A DNA stretch of 64,000 nucleotides from Deinococcus planocerae (GTDB lineage: Bacteria > Deinococcota > Deinococci > Deinococcales > Deinococcaceae). Numbering within the stretch: the stretch's first letter is position 1; each line of letters opens with the position of its first letter. Made by a program: the position numbers and the translations under genes. This document shows, one piece after another, positions 54,307-64,000 of the stretch. The notes under the pieces were generated by a model. It saw only the letters and a program-made list of their open reading frames with translations, did no database searches and was not told the origin of the DNA. Location of the stretch: NCBI RefSeq assembly GCF_002869765.1, contig NZ_PNOR01000004.1, positions 110,852 to 174,851 on the forward strand. Direction: 5' to 3'.

Positions 54307-54887
54307 CCCGAGCCGCACCCGCCTATCCCACCCTCTCCCGCACGCTCGCCCCCGCGCACGGCCTGACCCGTGACCTCTTGCTGATCCTCGGCGGCGCGGC
54401 CCTCGTCGCCCTCGTCGCGCAGGTCGAACTGCCGCTGAAGCCCGTGCCCGTCACCCTCCAGACGCTCGCCGTGCTGCTCGTCGGTGCCGCGCTGGGCTGG
54501 AAGCGGGGTGCGGCGAGCCTGACCACGTACCTCCTCGCTGGGGCGGCGGGTCTGCCCGTGTTCGCGGGGGGCAGCGCGGGCCTCGCCAAGTTCGTCGGCC
54601 CCACGGGCGGCTACCTGCTGAGCTACGTGTTTGCCGCTGGCCTGGTCGGCTGGCTTGCCCAGCGGTACGCCCTGGACCGCACCGTGCGCGGCACCGCCCT
54701 CGCCATGCTGGCGGGCAGCGTGGTGATCTACGGCCTGGGGCTGCCCTGGCTGAGCGCCACCACCGGCCTGAAGGGTCAGGCCCTCCTGAACGCGGGCCTC
54801 ACCCCCTTCCTCCTCGGCGACGCCCTGAAACTCGGCCTCGCCGCCCTGCTGCTGCCGGGGGCGTGGGCGTGGATACGGAAGCTCTGA
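54303..54887 (+). CDS. bioY: Biotin transporter BioY
   Basis: 194 aa, six helices; the S component of a biotin ECF transporter. LPLKPVPVTLQTLAVLLVGA (about 44-63) and GAAGLPVF...GGSAGLAKFVGPTGGYL are BioY signatures. GGAGGA precedes the ATG, which overlaps the birA stop. The pair forms a biotin uptake and use operon. Confidence 0.95.
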   Translation: MTRAAPAYPTLSRTLAPAHGLTRDLLLILGGAALVALVAQVELPLKPVPVTLQTLAVLLVGAALGWKRGAASLTTYLLAGAAGLPVFAGGSAGLAKFVGPTGGYLLSYVFAAGLVGWLAQRYALDRTVRGTALAMLAGSVVIYGLGLPWLSATTGLKGQALLNAGLTPFLLGDALKLGLAALLLPGAWAWIRKL

Positions 54888-54893
54888 ATAGCT

Positions 54894-54937
54894 GAAGGAG
54901 GTGCCCCCACCTGAGTAAGGGTGGGGGCACCTCCTTC
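54894..54937 (+). terminator. Terminator of birA-bioY
   Basis: Perfect 17-bp stem GAAGGAGGTGCCCCCAC / GTGGGGGCACCTCCTTC, ten-base loop, then GTTTGAGTTG. Its inner part starts a 55-base segment (54904-54958) that recurs imperfectly at 56376-56427. Confidence 0.85.
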
Positions 54938-54958
54938 GTTTGAGTTGTGGCTGCGCTC
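54904..54958 (+). repeat. Left border repeat of the AT-rich island
   Basis: Reads CCCCCACCT, six variable bases, GGGTGGGGGC, a short spacer and GTTGTGGCTGCGCTC. The right border 56376-56427 has the same order with GTTGCGGGTGCGCTC. Confidence 0.5.
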
Positions 54959-55029
54959 TTTCTGTAAGTGCAAATCGTAGCAACAGCCGGAGAGGTTGTG
55001 AGGGTGCCACTTGCGGAGTCGTGGGTTTT

Positions 55030-55048
55030 GTAAGACAATTTGTCTTAC
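55030..55048. promoter_or_regulatory. Perfect 19-bp palindrome before the three-gene island operon
   Basis: GTAAGACAA-T-TTGTCTTAC, one base before an ATG. A perfect palindrome of this kind is the expected form of an antitoxin autoregulation operator. Confidence 0.65.
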
Positions 55049-55049
55049 G

Positions 55050-55445
55050 ATGGCGTCTGGCGAGGATGGGGAGACATGTTGGGAACCACATCCTGATGAA
55101 CTCCGCTCGCCGGGCATAGCCTGGACGGACGGAGGCTTAAAACACCTTCATGAGAGAGCTCGCCTGACCAGGGAACAAGTCGACATGGGGTTGGGGGTAG
55201 GTGCAATTTTCCTTCAGCGTGATGTGGAGAATGAGTGCCGATTCCTTTTCGGCTTTGAACCGTTGCCTTTCTTGGAAGATGCGATTTTTGTGCTCGTGGT
55301 GGAGACTTCGAAAGGTGTTATTGAATTCGTCACCGCGTTTGAGGCGACGAATGCAGGTTTAAGAAGCAAGTACCTAATGAAACGATCTAGGGTTTATCGT
55401 CGAGGCAGTCCCTCAAAAACTAGAAGAAGGGGGAAGAAGATATGA
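55050..55445 (+). CDS. Candidate toxin of the TAC-like operon (unrecognised, BrnT/DUF4258-like?)
   Basis: 131 aa from ATG 55050. Residues about 22-105 (AWTDGGLKHLHERARLTREQ, later AIFVLVVETSKGVIEFVTAF and a Tyr-Lys-Arg end) have the helix-then-beta-sheet order of small RelE/BrnT/DUF4258-type RNase toxins. This is a weak resemblance, not a match. The tail is strongly basic (KTRRRGKK). The ATG directly abuts the palindrome; an ATG at 55011 would place the operator inside the gene. Overlaps the next gene as ATGA. Confidence 0.5.
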   Translation: MASGEDGETCWEPHPDELRSPGIAWTDGGLKHLHERARLTREQVDMGLGVGAIFLQRDVENECRFLFGFEPLPFLEDAIFVLVVETSKGVIEFVTAFEATNAGLRSKYLMKRSRVYRRGSPSKTRRRGKKI

Positions 55446-55795
55446 GTGATACCAAATCTGTTACCATGAGGCTTCCACATCATATAGTTGAAATCTTAGA
55501 TAATGAAGTTGAGAAACGAGAGACTAACCGCACAGAAGTGGTAAAGCGAGCCTTATTTATTTATAAGAGGTTGCAAGATGGTGTGTTCGTACCACTTCCA
55601 CACGAATACAAGAGGTCTTTGCAAGTTATATCGGAAGCCCGTCGCGTGCCTTACGAACAATTGTTAAGCACCTGGGTTTGCAAGGCTATAGAAGATGAGG
55701 GGAAGAATGAGAGGTATAAGCAGTATGTTATGACTACGAGAACCGAATTTATTCCTGTTACCTGCGAAGAAGCAAGAGAGATGTATGGAAGGTAA
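55442..55795 (+). CDS. Ribbon-helix-helix antitoxin-like protein
   Basis: 117 aa. Residues about 5-45 (VTMRLPHHIVEILDNEVEKR, then TNRTEVVKRALFIYKRL) form a CopG/MetJ-type ribbon-helix-helix. The remaining 70 residues (with RRVPYEQLLSTWVCKAIEDE) are an extension longer than in simple RHH antitoxins, and could be the toxin-neutralising or chaperone-binding part. Codon use is AT-rich, unlike the chromosome. Coupled to both neighbours (4 and 11 bp overlaps). Confidence 0.75.
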   Translation: MSDTKSVTMRLPHHIVEILDNEVEKRETNRTEVVKRALFIYKRLQDGVFVPLPHEYKRSLQVISEARRVPYEQLLSTWVCKAIEDEGKNERYKQYVMTTRTEFIPVTCEEAREMYGR

Positions 55796-56339
55796 GCAAT
55801 TATTCCGTTTAAAGGATCTGTCCTTGGTATCGGCCTCTTGGGAACTCGAGAGAGTGATTGGAACTCCTTCGTCCGTGTCTATTCAAATTAATTACTTCGC
55901 CGGAAGTCATAATCCTAAACAAGAACCTACAGAAGCATATGGACAAACCGAAACTAAAATTTTATTCGTAGATAAGCATACAGAGGAAGATATTGGAGAG
56001 ATCAGGTTAAGGCATGTCGCAGACTATAAGATAAATTTTGAACTCACTCCAACGGAGGAGCCAAGTGATGATATGATGTTATTAATCAAAGACTCTATTG
56101 CAGTTTTATCCGGAGCTATCAGAATGGATGTTATGGACATCATGAAAAAGGCAGGTGCACGAACACCCTTCATATTAACGCCCCAAGAAGTTGACGAAAA
56201 AATGTCGAAATTTGGAGACAGTGGGCTTTCCAGATTTCATAAGACTACTAACGTGGGAGGGGCACACCCTCGGGTAAAAAAGGTTAAAAAAGACTCTCCG
56301 GAAAGAAGTAGAACAAAAAGAGTGACGACAGAGAAGTAA
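55785..56339 (+). CDS. SecB-like chaperone (TAC-type)
   Basis: 184 aa. Residues 5-140 follow the order of SecB: an opening strand (FRLKDLSLVSASWEL), a central antiparallel sheet (TETKILFVDK, IGEIRLRHVADYKINFEL), then the C-terminal helix region (SIAVLSGAIRMDVMDIMKKA) and FILTPQEVDEKM, comparable to SecB's FPYARE and PVNF segments. The basic tail (about 150-184) is extra. Recognition is by eye. SecB-like proteins next to toxin-antitoxin pairs are known as TAC chaperones. Strongly AT-rich. Confidence 0.6.
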   Translation: MEGKQLFRLKDLSLVSASWELERVIGTPSSVSIQINYFAGSHNPKQEPTEAYGQTETKILFVDKHTEEDIGEIRLRHVADYKINFELTPTEEPSDDMMLLIKDSIAVLSGAIRMDVMDIMKKAGARTPFILTPQEVDEKMSKFGDSGLSRFHKTTNVGGAHPRVKKVKKDSPERSRTKRVTTEK

Positions 56340-56375
56340 TTACGGTACTCTGCTCACGGTTGCTCTTAAATTGAA

Positions 56376-56427
56376 CCCCCACCTTCACTCGGGTGGGGGC
56401 TTCTTCGCGTGGGTTGCGGGTGCGCTC
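56376..56427 (+). terminator. Terminator of the island operon and right border repeat
   Basis: CCCCCACC, eight-base loop, GGTGGGGG, then CTTCTTCG. Together with GTTGCGGGTGCGCTC it forms a near-direct repeat of 54904-54958, bracketing the AT-rich operon. Confidence 0.65.
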
Positions 56428-56528
56428 CCGTGCGGAGGCCCCACCGAAGTCTGAACCCAGTGTGCGCCGGAGCAGGGGCGGGGGCATCGGCCAAAAGGGG
56501 GAGGCGGGGGTAGGCGGGATGGGGGAGG

Positions 56529-56791
56529 CTAGAGGTCGATATCGCGGAGCTTGCCGCGTAGCCGCTCGGGGTTGAAATCGTCGTCTCGTGGAGCGTTGAG
56601 GAACGTGCTGAGACCGCTACGGAAGGGCCGGGGCTGTTGCTCCACGGTTTGCGTACGGGTGGCAAGGACAACGATGGTCGTGCCGTCGGGTTGCACAATT
56701 CGCTGGGTTCTCCATTGGCAGCGAGGTCAAGCAGTTCGCTTAGGTGGGTCTGGGCTTCGGCATAGGGCCAGGGGGTGCGGTTTGAGGTCAT
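56529..56791 (-). pseudogene. Phd-type antitoxin with a one-base frameshift
   Basis: N-terminal AEAQTHLSELLDLAANGEP is typical of Phd/YefM antitoxins. After GEP the frame is lost; adding one C to the CCC run (GGG at 56705-56707 on the plus strand) restores QRIVQPDGTTIVVLATRTQ and an acidic/basic C terminus ending LRGKLRDIDL at 56529, about 87 aa in all. A GGGAGG site precedes the ATG. No toxin gene follows; the nearest is the PIN gene upstream. Genuine decay or sequencing error. Confidence 0.8.
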
Positions 56792-56846
56792 GTGGGCCTC
56801 CCTTTGCGGCTGCGTGGCGCGAGTGAGCCGACAAGGATCGCCGGTT

Positions 56847-57263
56847 TCAGAGCGTCAACACGCGCAACTGCGGAAAGTCGGCGAAGTCTGCCGGGTTGAG
56901 CGTAAAAAGTCGGTGGGCGTGATGCTGAGCGTGCGCGCCGATCAGGAAGTCGGGCAGGACCGGGCGAATTCCAGCGGCTCCCCCCGCCCGGCGCCTTGCG
57001 TGGTAGTCGGCGTTCGCTCGTCCCGCCTCGACCCAGGCGTCCAAACTCATCTGAGGATCGAGGCGGATGCCGGTGCCGTTCAGAAAAGTGTCGATGGCGG
57101 CTCTGGTGGTATGGCGTCGGCCATGCAACTCGGCATAGACGACGCCGCAGATCACCAGAGGGCCTTGCCCGGCGTACTGTCCCAGCCGAGCCGAGAGGGC
57201 TGCGGAATGGGGAGTCTGATCCAGCAGGTCGCTGATGACGTTGGCATCCAGCGCGGTGATCAG
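56847..57263 (-). CDS. vapC: PIN-domain toxin (VapC-like) with apparent CTG start
   Basis: 138 aa if begun at CTG 57263, which overlaps the antitoxin TGA by two bases. PIN acidic residues are all present: Asp in ITALDANVISDLL, Glu in VVYAELHG, Asp in SLDAWVEAG and Asp in LPDFLIGAHA. The next standard start (GTG 57155) would remove the first Asp and abolish activity. So either CTG initiates by coupling, or the start has been lost. VapC toxins cleave tRNA or rRNA. Confidence 0.7.
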   Translation of the reverse strand: MITALDANVISDLLDQTPHSAALSARLGQYAGQGPLVICGVVYAELHGRRHTTRAAIDTFLNGTGIRLDPQMSLDAWVEAGRANADYHARRRAGGAAGIRPVLPDFLIGAHAQHHAHRLFTLNPADFADFPQLRVLTL

Positions 57264-57583
57264 ACCCGCTCCTCTCTCCCGTCGGGACCCACCCGGAAGA
57301 CCTGCGCTCCGGGGCCGCTGCGAAGGATGCGGAGTTCTTCATCCGTCAGCCCCTCATGTCGCGTGTTGCGGATGAACTCTTCCGTCGTCTCGTCGCCCTG
57401 CGGCAAGACCCCTATCCATCTGGTGAAAGGGTTCTCTTCCTCCCGGTAGGGACGCAGGTAGATGCCTTGGTCGTCCATCACGAACTCAACCTCATCCCCT
57501 TGGCCTACTCCCAGCCGATCCCGGACTTCACGCGGCAAGACAATCTGACCCTTACTGCTGATGGTGGCTTTCTTGGTTCGCAT
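57260..57583 (-). CDS. vapB: AbrB/MazE-type antitoxin (VapB-like)
   Basis: 107 aa. N-terminal swapped-hairpin domain: ATISSKGQIVLPREVRDRLG and GDEVEFVMDDQGIYLRP (about 6-46). The C-terminal 60 residues would wrap the PIN toxin. GGAGG precedes the ATG. Its 3' end overlaps the PIN coding region. The -10 region lies within the inverted repeat at 57598-57622. Confidence 0.88.
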   Translation of the reverse strand: MRTKKATISSKGQIVLPREVRDRLGVGQGDEVEFVMDDQGIYLRPYREEENPFTRWIGVLPQGDETTEEFIRNTRHEGLTDEELRILRSGPGAQVFRVGPDGREERV

Positions 57584-57597
57584 GGTCGCACCTCCGT

Positions 57598-57622
57598 CTT
57601 ACATAGCTAATAGTAATGTAAG
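57598..57622. promoter_or_regulatory. Inverted repeat before vapB (candidate operator)
   Basis: CTTACAT, 11 AT-rich bases, ATGTAAG, beginning 15 bp upstream of vapB. Fits autoregulation by a VapBC complex. The half-site CTTAC also occurs in the 55030-55048 palindrome (TCTTAC). Confidence 0.65.
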
Positions 57623-57651
57623 TATCAGCCGGAGAAGAGCGGCCCACTCAC

Positions 57652-57695
57652 CAAAAAGAACCGCCCCCACCCATCCACCGGGCAGGGGCGTTCCT
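57652..57695 (-). terminator. Terminator of the recA operon
   Basis: On the minus strand GAACGCCCC, an 18-base loop region, GGGGCGGTTC (one bulge), then TTTTT. Begins 24 bp after the recA stop. Confidence 0.8.
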
Positions 57696-57718
57696 GTCTT
57701 GTTCTTCGGTCTACCGGC

Positions 57719-60827
<3,109 letters not shown>

Positions 60828-60842
60828 AACGACCTCGCCAGA

Positions 60843-60883
60843 GTATAGGTGAAAACGAAACCCGAGACCAGGGGGGGGGGGGG
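60843..60883 (-). promoter_or_regulatory. Promoter of cinA-thpR-recA with adjoining 12-G tract
   Basis: Minus strand: TATACT (60848-60843), 17-base spacer, TGGTCT (60871-60866). Immediately upstream is a run of 12 C (12 G on the plus strand, 60872-60883). No palindrome of the TTAYGTC type was seen. Confidence 0.6.
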
Positions 60884-60951
60884 TGGGAAAGGCACCCGGC
60901 GAGTGTACGCGGGGCGAGGCGGATCAGGGGGAGAACCTGAGGAAGAATTGC

Positions 60952-61992
60952 TTAACGGGCCGCCACCACGCCCGCGCCTCGGCCCTCCGCCCGGTCCCGG
61001 ATCACTTCGAGAATGGTGCGCTGGAGGTCGTGCATGATCGCCCCGGTGAAGAAGGCGGTGTACCCGTTGAAATGCGTACTCACCCGCTGGGTGCTGCTCA
61101 GGTGCAGGAGGGTGACGCCGGGGGCGACCTCCTCCAGCGTGTAGGTGCCGCTGAGCACGTCGAAGAAGCGCCCGCCGACGCGCACGTGGGGGTCGAGACC
61201 GCCCGGGTCCTGTGCCCGGATACGAAACGAGAGCCGCTTCCCCGGAGCCCAGTCGGTCACGGTCTCCCGGAAGCTCAGGCCGCCGTCGAAGGTGGCGACC
61301 CGCACGGCGCCCACCCCGTCGCGGTCGAGGATCGCCTCGCGCGGGCGCGGCAGGCCGATCAGGTGGGCCCACCCGGCGTGGATTTCGTGGTCCTCAATGC
61401 GCGGCACGCTGCGAATCTGGCGCCACACGAGACTGGGGGAAGCCTGGATGAGCACGTCGTTCGTGACCGTGCGGTACTCGCCCGGCAGGGGACGGGCCTG
61501 TTCCAGCGGCCCCAGCAGGGCGGGCAGCCCCAGCGTCAGCAGCAGGGCGCCCGTGCGGGCCCGCCGCCACAGGGTGCGCAGTCCCAGACCCAGCAGCGCG
61601 CCGGGCAGGGCCACCACGTACATGGCGGGGGCGGCCAGGAACGCGCACAGCACCCCCTCGAAGCCCGTGACGGTCGCCACCACCAGGAAGGTGGTGACCG
61701 TGGCGCAGGAGACGAGCAGGGCCTCGACGAGAGGCTGGGGGCGAGCGAGCCGGGGGAGGGGTGGGTCGCCCCAGGCGTCGGGTGCCGCCTCGTCCGGTGG
61801 GCGGGTCTCGGGCGAGGGCGGCGGGACGAACTGCGCCGACAACACCCCGAGCGCGAACGGCACGGCGAAGAGATACGTAGAGACCATCACGCCCACGTCC
61901 CCGTTCAGTCGGTGCAGCCACAGATACACCAGCAAGCCGTAGCCCACCCCCGCGAGTGCGCCCGCCACGATGCCCCGGCCATAAGGTCCCAT
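60952..61992 (-). CDS. Membrane protein with C-terminal SRPBCC domain
   Basis: 346 aa. Four hydrophobic helices (about 7-25, 38-55, 90-110, 113-135, the last two close) precede a START/SRPBCC ligand-binding domain (about 175-330), with VLIQASPSLVWRQIRSV and later FDGGLSFRETVTDWAPGKRL. Lipid or small-molecule handling at the membrane is plausible. Leaderless: minus-strand TAGGGT, five bases, ATG. Confidence 0.75.
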   Translation of the reverse strand: MGPYGRGIVAGALAGVGYGLLVYLWLHRLNGDVGVMVSTYLFAVPFALGVLSAQFVPPPSPETRPPDEAAPDAWGDPPLPRLARPQPLVEALLVSCATVTTFLVVATVTGFEGVLCAFLAAPAMYVVALPGALLGLGLRTLWRRARTGALLLTLGLPALLGPLEQARPLPGEYRTVTNDVLIQASPSLVWRQIRSVPRIEDHEIHAGWAHLIGLPRPREAILDRDGVGAVRVATFDGGLSFRETVTDWAPGKRLSFRIRAQDPGGLDPHVRVGGRFFDVLSGTYTLEEVAPGVTLLHLSSTQRVSTHFNGYTAFFTGAIMHDLQRTILEVIRDRAEGRGAGVVAAR

Positions 61993-62175
61993 GCTCTACC
62001 CTATGCCTCACGCCTCTCACAAAAGTCCCATTCCCCACAGGGGGTTGGCGGGGCGATCCGGTCAAGCCCTCCCCGCCCTGCTGACGGAGAGAGCGGGCGT
62101 CACCCGAGAACGGGGGCTGCGGCCCGGCGTGCCTGCCTCACCCCGCGCCTTCCGGGGCCCCGGTACACTGGGCGG

Positions 62176-62289
62176 GTGAAGAGGTCTGCGGTGAGTGGTG
62201 GGTGGTCAGTGGTCAGTGGACCGCGGTTGTCGTCGTTCCCACTCCCTACTCCCCACTTCCCACTCACCGCGCCGGAGGCGCCCCTGTGA
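62176..62289 (+). CDS. Possible leaderless short ORF upstream of dnaX
   Basis: 37 codons. TACACT (62164-62169), six bases, then GTG; the reading frame runs through the inverted repeat and its TGA overlaps the dnaX GTG (GTGA). Low-complexity product (SGGWSVVSG; FPLPTPHFPL). It may be a by-product of a repeat inserted into the dnaX leader. Confidence 0.35.
   Translation: MKRSAVSGGWSVVSGPRLSSFPLPTPHFPLTAPEAPL
62188..62270. repeat. Dispersed inverted repeat, copy 2, in the dnaX leader
   Basis: Left arm GCGGTGAGTGGTGGGTGGTC..., right arm ending CCACTTCCCACTCACCGC; imperfect 30+ base pairing. Shares GTGAGTGG and GGTCAGTGG units with 53220-53315. Confidence 0.7.
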
Positions 62290-64000
62290 GCGCCATCTAT
62301 CAACGCGCCCGCCCGATCCGCTGGGACGAGGTGGTCGGCCAGGAGCACGTGAAGGACGTGCTGCGCGCGGCGCTGGAACAGGGCCGGGTCGGGCACGCCT
62401 ACCTCTTCTCCGGGCCGCGCGGGGTGGGCAAGACGACCACCGCCCGCCTCATCGCCATGACGGCGAACTGCACCGGGCCGCTGCCCAAGCCCTGCGGAGA
62501 GTGCGAGTCGTGCCTGGCGGTGCGGACCGGATCGCACCCCGACGTGCTGGAGATCGACGCGGCGAGCAACAACTCGGTGGACGACGTGCGCGACCTGCGG
62601 GAGAAGGTGGGCCTCGCGGCCATGCGCGGCGGCAGGAAGATCTACATCCTCGACGAGGCGCACATGATGAGCCGGGCGGCCTTCAACGCCCTCCTCAAGA
62701 CGCTGGAGGAGCCGCCCCCCCACGTCATCTTCATCCTGGCGACGACCGAGCCCGAAAAGATCATCCCCACCATCCTCTCCCGCTGCCAGCACTACCGCTT
62801 CCGCCGCCTGACCCCGGAAGAGATCGCCGGGAAGCTCGCGGGCATCGTGGAGCGGGAGGGGGTGCGCGCCGAGTCCGAAGCCCTGCACTTGATCGGTCGC
62901 CTCGCGGACGGGGCGATGCGCGACGGCGAGAGCCTGCTCGAACGGATGCTCGCGGCGGGGTCCGGCATCACGCGCGCCGGGGTGGAGGACGCCCTGGGCT
63001 TGCCGCCCGGCGAGCGGGTGCGGGGCATCGCGGCGTCTCTCGTGCTGGGGGAGGCGGGTGCGGCGATCCAGGGAGCCGCCTCCCTCTACCGCGAGGGCTT
63101 CGCCGCCCGCACGGTGGTCGAGGGGCTGGTCGCCGCGCTCTCGGGCGCCCTGCACGCCGAACTCGGGCTGGAGGGCGAGCGGCTGGAGGGGGCGGACGTG
63201 CCGAGGCTGCTGAAGTTGCAGGCGGCCCTCGACGAGCAGGAGGCCCGCTTCGCCCGCTCGGCGGACGGGCTGAGCCTGGAACTGGCCCTGACGCACGCGC
63301 TGCTGGCCGCCGACGCGGGGACGGGCGGGGCGGTGGTGAACGCGGGAACGGCCAGCGTGCCCGCCGACGTGACGGCCCGCCTCGCCCGGTTGGAGCGGGG
63401 GGGGGCGGGCCTGCGGTCTGCCGGGGTGCAACCGCCCGCCGCGAACGAGGTGCCCGCCTTCGACCCGGGGGCCCGCCGCGCCCCTGCCGCGACGACCGCG
63501 GACCCTCCCGCGCCGACCCGCACGGCGCCCACGCCGACGCCCGCCCCGGTCCAGGGCACCGCGCCACAGGGGAATTGGGCGGACGTGGTGCGGCAGGCGA
63601 CGATGCAGCTCCGGGCCTTTCTCAAGCCCGCCCGCACCCACGCCGAGCCGGGGTACGTCAGCCTGACCTACGACGAGAAGAGTGCCTTCCACGCCAAGCA
63701 GGTGGCGGGCAAGTTCGACGAGGTGGCGGCGCTCGTCCTCAAGGTCTTCGGGCCCGTCACCTTCGAGCTGATCGCGCCCGAGGGAGGCCGCAAGGTCCGG
63801 CTGGGCGGGGGCGGCGGCGGCCCGGACGGCGGAGGGGGAGGAGGCGTTCCGGCCCCCGCGCCCCCGTCCGATCCGGCCCCCACGCCTGCCCGGTCTGAGC
63901 CCGCGCGCCCGGCGGACCCCGGCCCGGAGCTGCCCGCCCCCCCGCCCCCCTCCCGCCCGCGCGCCAGCCGTGGTCCGGATCTGGCGCCGCTGGACCGTCC
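62286..64000 (+). CDS. dnaX: DNA polymerase III subunit gamma/tau (partial, cut by window end)
   Basis: 571 codons seen, no stop before 64000. AAA+ clamp loader: Walker A SGPRGVGKTTTA near residue 44, zinc cluster with CGECESC near 75, DEAH in ILDEAHMMS near 127, sensor 1 ILATTEPEKI. A Pro/Ala-rich linker (about 395-425) precedes the tau region (WADVVRQATMQLRAFLK) and a Gly/Pro-rich stretch. GTG start at 62286 gives the family N terminus SAIYQRARPIRWDEVVG. The site of any programmed slippage is not visible here. Confidence 0.95.
   Translation, partial: MSAIYQRARPIRWDEVVGQEHVKDVLRAALEQGRVGHAYLFSGPRGVGKTTTARLIAMTANCTGPLPKPCGECESCLAVRTGSHPDVLEIDAASNNSVDDVRDLREKVGLAAMRGGRKIYILDEAHMMSRAAFNALLKTLEEPPPHVIFILATTEPEKIIPTILSRCQHYRFRRLTPEEIAGKLAGIVEREGVRAESEALHLIGRLADGAMRDGESLLERMLAAGSGITRAGVEDALGLPPGERVRGIAASLVLGEAGAAIQGAASLYREGFAARTVVEGLVAALSGALHAELGLEGERLEGADVPRLLKLQAALDEQEARFARSADGLSLELALTHALLAADAGTGGAVVNAGTASVPADVTARLARLERGGAGLRSAGVQPPAANEVPAFDPGARRAPAATTADPPAPTRTAPTPTPAPVQGTAPQGNWADVVRQATMQLRAFLKPARTHAEPGYVSLTYDEKSAFHAKQVAGKFDEVAALVLKVFGPVTFELIAPEGGRKVRLGGGGGGPDGGGGGGVPAPAPPSDPAPTPARSEPARPADPGPELPAPPPPSRPRASRGPDLAPLDR

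Noticed and set aside
56788..57342. A 184-residue minus-strand frame overlapping the PIN toxin
   Set aside because: Arg/Ser/Pro-rich without domain; it is a shifted frame of vapC and the vapB 3' end.
60828..60960. Radiation/desiccation response motif upstream of the recA operon
   Set aside because: Looked for a 17-bp TTAYGTC-type palindrome. The closest segment (TTTCGTTTTCACCTATA on the minus strand) has the wrong spacing and poor symmetry.

Overview
The window is a stretch of a high-GC Deinococcus-type chromosome. Supporting signs: the cinA-thpR-recA operon; an RNase J gene divergent from a DrRRA-like response regulator; the clpP-clpX-lon cluster; HspR-type inverted repeats (HAIR) near ftsH and lon; repeated DinB-family genes; and many genes whose start codon lies 5-8 bases after a TANNNT -10 hexamer, the leaderless arrangement common in Deinococcus. 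It does not read as D. radiodurans itself, and I cannot name the species.

Layout. 0.2-10.4 kb: ftsH, two DinB genes, a CDGSH iron-sulfur protein, pyrimidine-nucleoside phosphorylase, an APH-fold kinase, a LapA-like membrane protein, accDA, and a flavin amine oxidase broken by one missing G. 10.5-17 kb: a leftward fructose PTS operon (EIIA-HPr-EI fusion, fruK, EIIB'BC) facing a DeoR-family regulator, with phased 10-bp repeats between them. 17-24.2 kb: accessory and hypothetical genes (thioesterase, phosphatase, CPBP protease, PadR operon with two duplicated membrane proteins, MFS, Imm10-like gene). 24.3-31.4 kb: mdh, tRNA-Leu(CAG) with a consensus promoter, a GT4 glycosyltransferase, hisA, YihY, malic enzyme. 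31.7-36.3 kb: a complete branched-chain amino-acid ABC transporter operon. 36.4-36.8 kb: a guanidine-III riboswitch controlling a Gdx/SugE exporter.

36.9-45.1 kb is proteostasis and RNA turnover (lon, clpX, clpP, rnj) followed by two response regulators. 45.1-54.9 kb: a secreted 11-residue-repeat protein, an HD hydrolase, a gamma-carbonic-anhydrase-like protein, an HNH nuclease, MarC, large membrane proteins, a Fur-family regulator, and birA-bioY. 54.9-57.6 kb is the accessory island. It holds an AT-rich three-gene operon that I read as a toxin-antitoxin-chaperone (TAC)-like module (possible toxin, ribbon-helix-helix antitoxin, SecB-like chaperone) behind a perfect 19-bp palindrome, then a frameshifted Phd antitoxin and an AbrB/PIN (VapBC) pair whose toxin appears to start with CTG. 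57.7-64 kb: the recA operon, a SRPBCC membrane protein, and dnaX running off the window end.

Most promising points: the TAC-like island with near-direct repeats at its borders; the guanidine-III aptamer; the two HAIR operators; the decayed or unusual toxin-antitoxin genes next to recA; a 12-G tract abutting the -35 element of the recA operon; a dispersed G/C-rich repeat that has entered the 3' end of thpR; and two short reading frames that overlap the start codons of a response regulator and of dnaX. All family calls were made by eye from translations, with no database search.
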